Assembly: GCA_964514175.1 (NCBI GenBank)
Contig: CAZEPQ010000061.1
Span: 1-10,761, forward strand
From: HGM13006 sp964514175
Lineage (GTDB): Bacteria; Bacillota; Clostridia; Oscillospirales; Oscillospiraceae
Direction: 5' to 3'
DNA length: 10,761 nucleotides
Under the pieces are notes generated by a model. The model did not search any database, was not told where the DNA came from, and was given only the letters and a program-made list of their open reading frames with translations. This document shows, piece after piece, positions 5,847 to 10,761 of the stretch (positions are counted from its first letter, which is position 1; every line of letters starts with the position of its first letter). The position numbers were made by a program, and so were the translations under genes.

Positions 5847-7021
5847 AGAGAAACCTCCTTTACGCCATCACCGTCAACCACCAACAGCCGTTTGGCTCCC
5901 AACTGAATGGCCTCCTGCTCTGCTTCCTCCGGGTTTTCGGCACAGGACAGCATTGCCGACTGTACCGGTGCTTCGTCCAGCAGGGTCTCCGCACGGCCCA
6001 GGCAATTCAGCCCGTACCAGATCACCGTTTCCGGCTGCTTGTGCTCCGGCGTCTCCAGACATCCGGCTACCGCTTCCACATCCAACGCAAAGCCTGTGGC
6101 GGGAATGTCCTTGCCGAACTGACCGATGAGCTTATCATATCGTCCGCCGGAGATTACGCTGCTCCCCGCGCCTTCACCAAAGCCACGGAAGATAATGCCG
6201 GTGTAATATTCAATGTTCTGGATCAGGCCCAGATCAAACTGGACATGGCCGGATAGCCCCGCCGCATCCAGCACGGCATAGATCTCTTCCAGGTAGGAAA
6301 TTGCCGCCAAGGCCTCCGGGTCCCGGCAAAGCTCCTTGGCCTTTTTCAGCACCTCTTCGCCGCCGAAGAGCCGGGGCAGGTACATCAGGGCCTTTCCCGC
6401 CTGGGTCTGGGCATAGGGCTGCAAATAGGCATGGTATGCGGCAAAATTCTTTGCCTCCACCAGCGCCTTCAGTTCCTGCTGCTGCTCATCACTGAGCCCC
6501 AGTTCGTTCAAAAGTGCCGCAAAGTATCCCGCATGGCCGATCTCCACATGATATTCCTTCAGGCCGCAGGCCTCCAGCACATCAATGGCCATGGAGATCA
6601 CCTCCACATCCGCCCGTAGGCCGGATGCGCCGATAAGCTCCACGCCGCACTGGTGGATCTCAGTCCGTGCGCCGGTGTTGATATCATCAGAACGGAACAC
6701 ATTCTGATTGTAATAAAGCCGCAGAGGCAGGGGCAGGCCGGACAGCTTCGTAGCCGCCACCCGGCCAATTGCCACGGTGTTATCCGGGCGCATTACCAGG
6801 ATCTTTCCCGTCCGGTCCACGATCTTCATCATGGACTCCTGGGAAAGGGGGTGTCCTGCCGCGGGAATAATATCGTAATACTCCACATTGGGTGTGGTCA
6901 TTTCACAGTAGCCCCGATGGCGGAACAGCTCTGTAACAGCCTGTTCCACCTGACGGCAACTGGAGCACTCGGCAAAGAGCCGATCCCTTGTGCCCTCGGG
7001 GGTACCAATGGTCTTTTTCAT
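5843..7021 (-). CDS. hisZ: ATP phosphoribosyltransferase regulatory subunit (HisRS paralogue)
   Basis: HisZ is a catalytically inactive relative of histidyl-tRNA synthetase that assembles with short-form HisG and provides activation and histidine sensing. The 392-aa protein shows the class II synthetase core: TPEGTRD (7-13), motif 2-like YYNQNVFRSDD (103-113) and motif 3-like SGGRYDKLIGQFG with ATGFALDVEAV (291-318). The histidine-binding segment reads LGLIQNIEYYTG (264-275). In true HisRS this position carries a catalytic Arg (LVRGLDYYT); here it is Q268, which supports HisZ rather than HisS. The region after about residue 320 is short and divergent, not a normal anticodon-binding domain. 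The ATG (7019-7021) follows AAAGGA by 8 nt. It is the first gene of the his operon. Confidence 0.96.
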   Translation of the reverse strand: MKKTIGTPEGTRDRLFAECSSCRQVEQAVTELFRHRGYCEMTTPNVEYYDIIPAAGHPLSQESMMKIVDRTGKILVMRPDNTVAIGRVAATKLSGLPLPLRLYYNQNVFRSDDINTGARTEIHQCGVELIGASGLRADVEVISMAIDVLEACGLKEYHVEIGHAGYFAALLNELGLSDEQQQELKALVEAKNFAAYHAYLQPYAQTQAGKALMYLPRLFGGEEVLKKAKELCRDPEALAAISYLEEIYAVLDAAGLSGHVQFDLGLIQNIEYYTGIIFRGFGEGAGSSVISGGRYDKLIGQFGKDIPATGFALDVEAVAGCLETPEHKQPETVIWYGLNCLGRAETLLDEAPVQSAMLSCAENPEEAEQEAIQLGAKRLLVVDGDGVKEVSL

Positions 7022-7047
7022 GGGTCTCGTCCTTTCCGGAAGCCAAA

Positions 7048-7083
7048 TTCTTTCGTTCGCTAATATATTAGCATATTAAAGAA
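7048..7083. promoter_or_regulatory. Palindromic candidate operator over the his promoter -10
   Basis: The centre is a perfect 14-bp palindrome, GCTAATATATTAGC (7059-7072). It is flanked symmetrically, after 5 nt on each side, by a second inverted pair, TTCTTT (7048-7053) and AAAGAA (7078-7083). The palindrome spans the -10 hexamer and reaches the predicted transcription start, the classic position for a repressor. As RNA it would give only a weak AT-rich stem without a U-tract, so a terminator for polC is unlikely. Firmicute his genes are known in some lineages to be controlled by a TrpR-superfamily regulator (HisR/YerC); assigning this site to that regulator is inference. Confidence 0.55.
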
Positions 7084-7093
7084 CTCTTGACAA
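7065..7093 (-). promoter_or_regulatory. Probable SigA promoter of the his operon
   Basis: On the minus strand a TTGTCA -35 (7088-7093, 5 of 6 matches), a 17-nt spacer and a TAATAT -10 (7065-7070, 4 of 6) are visible. TGC immediately before the -10 supplies an extended -10 TG. Initiation near 7058 would leave a leader of about 37 nt before hisZ, too short for a T-box riboswitch or a leader-peptide attenuator. Control is therefore more likely by a DNA-binding protein at the palindrome that covers the -10. No terminator separates polC from this promoter, so some read-through from polC is possible. Confidence 0.65.
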
Positions 7094-7110
7094 TATCCGA
7101 ATTGCTAAAA

Positions 7111-10100
7111 TCAGAACAGTGTCACCTGGGATGTTTCCGGCAAATCGCCAAAAGCACCCAACTGACGCAGCAGTTCCATATGGGTCTTGGACACCTTGGG
7201 GCATGCTTCGGAAAATTCCTCAATGGAGATGAAGGTCTTCCCTTCTCTTCCCTCCAGGATATCCCAGGCCGCGCTTTCGCCCAGACCGGAAACTGCCACA
7301 AAGGGCGGCAGCAGCTTCCCATCATCGATGTTAAACTTGGTTGCGTGGGATTTATAGATGTCAATAGGTGCAAATTCAAAGCCACGGAGGTAAAACTCGT
7401 AGCAAGCCTCCAGGGTGGTCATCAGGTCCTCGTCCTTATCGGTGGCCTCCGGGTCATTTTTGATTCGGTTGATGTGATATTTCACCGTGTCCAGGCCCTG
7501 GGTCATCATTTCGGCGTCAAAACCGCCCTTCTGGCTCTTGCGGTAGAAATAGGCGCTGTAGAAGGCCAGAGGCTCATGGACCTTAAACCAGGCAATACGG
7601 AAGGCCATCATAACGTAGGCTACCGCGTGGGCCTTGGGGAACAGATAGGCAATCTTAGCCAGGGAGTCAATGTACCACTGGGGCACGCCCAACTCCTGCA
7701 TCTTTTCCACCCATCCCTCAGAGAAGCCGCCCTTTTTCACCTTGCCCTTACGGACGGCCTCCATGATCTTAAAGGCCATCTTGGGATCCATACCCTTGGA
7801 GATGAGGAACAGCATGATATCGTCTCGGCAGCCTACAGTCTCCTTTACAGAAGCCGTGCCGGACAAGATCAGGTCCTTTGCGTTGCCCAGCCACACGTCC
7901 GTACCATGGGAGAAGCCGGAAAGCCGCACCAGCATATCAAAGCCGTCAGGCTGGGTATCCACCAGCATCTGCCGTGTAAAGGAGGTACCGAACTCAGGGA
8001 TACCGATGGAGCCGGTCTTACCGATGATGGGGTCATCATCCGGCAGCCCCAGAGGTGCGGGAGACCGGAAAATTGCCTTCGTCTCCGGGTCGTCCAGAGG
8101 GATCTTCTTGNNNNNNNNNNAGCATACGAATCATGGTGGGGTCATCATGGCCCAGCATGTCCAGCTTCAAGAGGTTATCCTCCATACAGTGGTATTCAAA
8201 ATGGGTGGTAATGATATCGGTATTGGGGTCATCTGCCGGGTGCTGCACCGGGCAGAAATCATAAATTTCCTTATCTCCGGGAATGACAACCAGACCGCCG
8301 GGATGCTGGCCCGTGGTGCGCTTGACGCCGGTGCAGCCCGCCGCCAGACGGTTTTCCTCCGCCTTGGAAGCGGTAAGATTCCGCTCCTGGAGATATTTCA
8401 TGGCATAGCCGTAGGCAGTCTTTTCTGCCACGGTGCCGATGGTTCCCGCACGGAACACATGGCTGGAACCGAACATTTCAATACAATAAGCGTGGGCCTT
8501 GGCCTGATATTCGCCGGAGAAGTTCAGGTCAATATCAGGCACCTTATCGCCGCCGAAGCCCAGGAAGGTCTCAAAGGGGATATCAAAGCCGTCCTTGGCG
8601 TATTTCTCGCCGCAGACCGGGCAATAAGCATCGGGCATATCCGCACCGCAGCCGTAGTCCGCCCCGGCCTCAAAATCGGTATGCTTGCAGTTGGGGCAGC
8701 GGTAGTGGGCCGGCAGGCTGTTTACCTCCGTAATGCCGGACATAAATGCCACCAGGGAGGAACCTACAGAGCCACGGGAGCCAACCAGATAGCCATGGTC
8801 AAGGGAATCGGCCACCAGCATCTGGGCTGACATGTAGATCACGTCGTAATTTCGTCCCAGAATGGCCTCCAACTCCGTCTCGATACGTTCGGTAATGAGA
8901 CTGGGCGGATTTTCGCCATAAAGATCATGCATCTTTCCGTAGACCAGGTCCTTCAGCTTCTGATCCGAGTTCTCAATGGAGGGCGGGAACAGATTTTTCG
9001 GCACGGGACGGATCACGTCGCACATGTCCGCAATGAGATTGGTGTTTTTCACAACCACCTCATAGCATTTTTCCTCGCCCAGATAGGAGAATTCCTCCAG
9101 CATTTCGTCGGTGGATTTGAAGTAGATGGGTAGATCCTTATCCGCATCGTCATACTTCTTCGTTGCCAGGAGAATATGACGGAAGATCTCGTCCTCCGGG
9201 TTCAGGAAGTGGACGTCGCCGGTGGCGACCACAGGAATATTCAGTTCCTCACCCAGCCGAACGATGGTACGGTTGAAATTCTTCAGGTCTTCATCACTCT
9301 CAGCCAGGCCCTTGGCGATCATAAACCGGTTGTTGCAGATGGGCTGGATCTCCAGGAAGTCATAGAAGGAGGCAATGCGGAGCAGCTCATCCCAGCTTCG
9401 GTTCTCCACCACAGCCTGGAACAGCTCGCCGGATTCACAGGCAGAGCCTACAATGATGCCCTCCCGCCAAGTGATAAGCTCACTCTTGGGGATACGGGGC
9501 ACGCGCTTATAATAGTTCAGGTGTCCGTAGGAGATCAGGCGATAGAGATTTCTAAGGCCCGTGTTATTCTTTGCATAAAGGATAATGTGTCGTGCCTGCA
9601 GGGATGTAACCTTATTACCGGCCTTCATGGCGCCCATGGCCTCATTGATCTGGGATACCCGTGTGATCCCTTTCTCCTCCAGCATGGCGAAGAAGCGTTC
9701 CAGCATGTAACCCACGGTCATGGCATCGTCCACAGCCCGGTGATGGTTAAAGTCCGGCAAACTCAGAGCGTCTGCCACCACATTTAATTTATACTTATTG
9801 AGGCCCGGCATCAGGCCCTGGGCCATAACAAGGGTGTCAAGGTAGGTAGGATTAAACTCCAGCCCCAGCTTCTGGGCCGCAGCCTTCACAAAGCTCACGT
9901 CAAAGTCCGCATTGTGAGCCACCAGAGGCCGTCCGCCGCAGAACTCCAAGAACTGCGGAATTGCCTCCTCAGGCTGAGGAGCATCCCGAAGCATATCGTC
10001 GGTAATGCCGGTCAGATCTACGATCTTCTGACTGAGCCGACGGCTGGGGTTCACAAAGGTCTGGAACTTGTCGGTCATCTGACCATCCTTATAAATGGCG

Positions 10101-10761
10101 GCTCCGATTTCAGTAATGGCGTCGTTTTCAAAACTCAGGCCGGTGGTCTCCAGATCGAACACCACATATTCCTGATGGAAGTCAAAGTCCTGCTTTCCCT
10201 TGACAGCGATCTTATCATCAATGTCGTTTACAAAATAGCCTTCGCAGCCGTAAAGGATCTTGATTTTCCCCTTGGCTGCTTTCATAGCGTCGGGATAGGC
10301 CTGGGCAACGCCGTGGTCGGTGATGCCGATGGCCCGATGGCCCCACTTGGTTGCCAGCGCCACCACATCTCCCGTGGGGGTCAGGGCATCCATGGAGGAC
10401 ATGACGGTATGCAGATGCAGCTCCACACGCTTTTCGGGGGCCGTATCTGTACGCTCCGGCTTTTTTCCGATCTCAATGGAGTAAGGCTCCAGAACAATGT
10501 CATTTTCAAACCGGCTGAAGCTCACCTTGCCGAAGATTTTTACCCACATGCCCTTTTTCAGGCCATCCAGAATGGGTTCGGGCTTGTCACGCTTGATGTC
10601 CATATAGCGGTTAACACGAATGGAACCGGTGTGGTCCGTCATGTCGAAGTTAATGATCCAGGCCTTGGTCTTGGTCAGTTCCCGATGCTCCAGGGCAAAG
10701 ATCTCGCCCTCCACCACCACTCTGCCGGAGTCCATGGTAATATTCTTCATGGGGGTGACAT
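7111..10761 (-). CDS. polC: DNA polymerase III PolC-type alpha subunit (5' end missing; N-gap inside)
   Basis: PolC is the main replicative polymerase of low-GC Gram-positive bacteria, carrying its own proofreading exonuclease. The frame is open to the right edge. The first Met in view (10748-10750) is internal, since V-T-P codons precede it in frame and an OB-fold domain begins at once. Counting from that Met: OB fold about 5-95; PHP start with HLHT (112-115) and TDHG (144-147); DnaQ-like DEDDh exonuclease about 195-355 (D199, E201, D284, H337, D342), inserted in the PHP domain as usual; second PHP part with ATGDVHF (509-515); polymerase with SRGSVGSS (658-665), zinc finger CPNC/CPVC (685-688, 710-713) and catalytic D739/D741 in PDIDLNF. 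These match B. subtilis D965/D967, so about 226 N-terminal residues lie outside. The C-terminus ends in QVTLF, a beta-clamp-binding motif. Ten Ns at 8111-8120 break the frame, but both sides are clearly one protein. Confidence 0.96.
8111..8120. other. Assembly gap (10 Ns) inside polC
   Basis: Ten unknown bases interrupt polC. The minus-strand frame before the gap ends ...GHDDPTMIRM-L, and the frame after it resumes KKIPLDDPETKAIF. Those two frames are offset by a gap of 10, but would be joined by any gap length divisible by three. From my memory of PolC sequences such as B. subtilis (MLQDLSGIDPKTIP), about eight residues are missing, meaning roughly 24 bases. The Ns therefore look like a fixed-size placeholder, not a measured length. 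Any automated call ending the gene here is an artefact. Confidence 0.9.

Noticed and set aside
7087..7109. Plus-strand promoter (TTGACA at 7087-7092)
   Set aside because: The only nearby -10-like hexamer (TAAAAT) is 13 nt away, too close, and no plus-strand gene follows. The same bases serve as the minus-strand TTGTCA.
7022..7110. T-box riboswitch or his leader-peptide attenuator upstream of hisZ
   Set aside because: The whole gap is 89 nt and the predicted leader about 37 nt. There is no T-box consensus, no run of histidine codons and no terminator hairpin.
8036..8110. Apparent tail of the polC frame past the N-gap
   Set aside because: The residues after the gap in that frame do not resemble PolC, whereas the alternative frame gives KKIPLDDPETKAIF and continues smoothly into the conserved C-terminus. 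The tail is an artefact of the gap size.
7087..8830. Two long plus-strand open frames opposite the polC 3' part
   Set aside because: They run through the N-gap and are antisense to conserved PolC sequence; one is open only because Ns cannot form a stop codon.
7111..10761. polC as a frameshifted pseudogene
   Set aside because: The only break coincides with the Ns. All exonuclease, PHP and polymerase residues, and the C-terminal clamp motif, are present.

Overview
The window is a stretch of bacterial chromosome in which every gene I can support lies on the minus strand, so transcription runs from high to low coordinates. The organism looks like a low-GC-lineage Firmicute of class Clostridia, although its coding GC is moderately high. 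The evidence is a PolC-type replicative polymerase (exonuclease inserted in the PHP domain), a short-form HisG paired with HisZ, separate hisI and hisE, an IreB-family protein (UPF0297), strong AGGAGG-type ribosome binding sites and SigA-type promoters. The Oscillospiraceae/Ruminococcaceae area is my best guess. This is inference from family content, not a database match.

Layout from right to left in coordinates, which is the order of transcription. (1) 10761-7111: the 3' five-sixths of polC. Its N-terminus lies beyond the window and its reading frame is broken by a run of 10 Ns at 8111-8120. (2) 7110-7022: an 89-bp intergenic region with a SigA-like promoter whose -10 lies inside a perfect 14-bp palindrome. 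(3) 7021-580: a tightly packed nine-gene histidine operon, hisZ-hisG-hisD-hisB-hisH-hisA-hisF-hisI-hisE. Junctions are overlaps of 1 or 4 nt or gaps of 1 or 12 nt. (4) 579-469: a short gap with a possible weak terminator and a separate promoter. (5) 468-223: ireB, followed by a convincing terminator hairpin. (6) 181-22: a spacer with a near-consensus extended -10 promoter and an excellent ribosome binding site. (7) 21-1: the first seven codons of a further gene running off the left edge.

The operon covers histidine biosynthesis from ATP and PRPP to imidazole-acetol phosphate (HisG/HisZ, HisE, HisI, HisA, HisH/HisF, HisB), plus the last two oxidations (HisD). The transaminase HisC and histidinol-phosphate phosphatase are not in the window and must be encoded elsewhere. 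No stretch longer than 300 bases lacks a gene.

I found no mobile element, CRISPR array, tRNA or rRNA, and no convincing new biological system; this is mostly core metabolism and replication. The points most worth a second look are the palindrome over the his promoter, the assembly gap in polC, and the placement and N-terminus of ireB.
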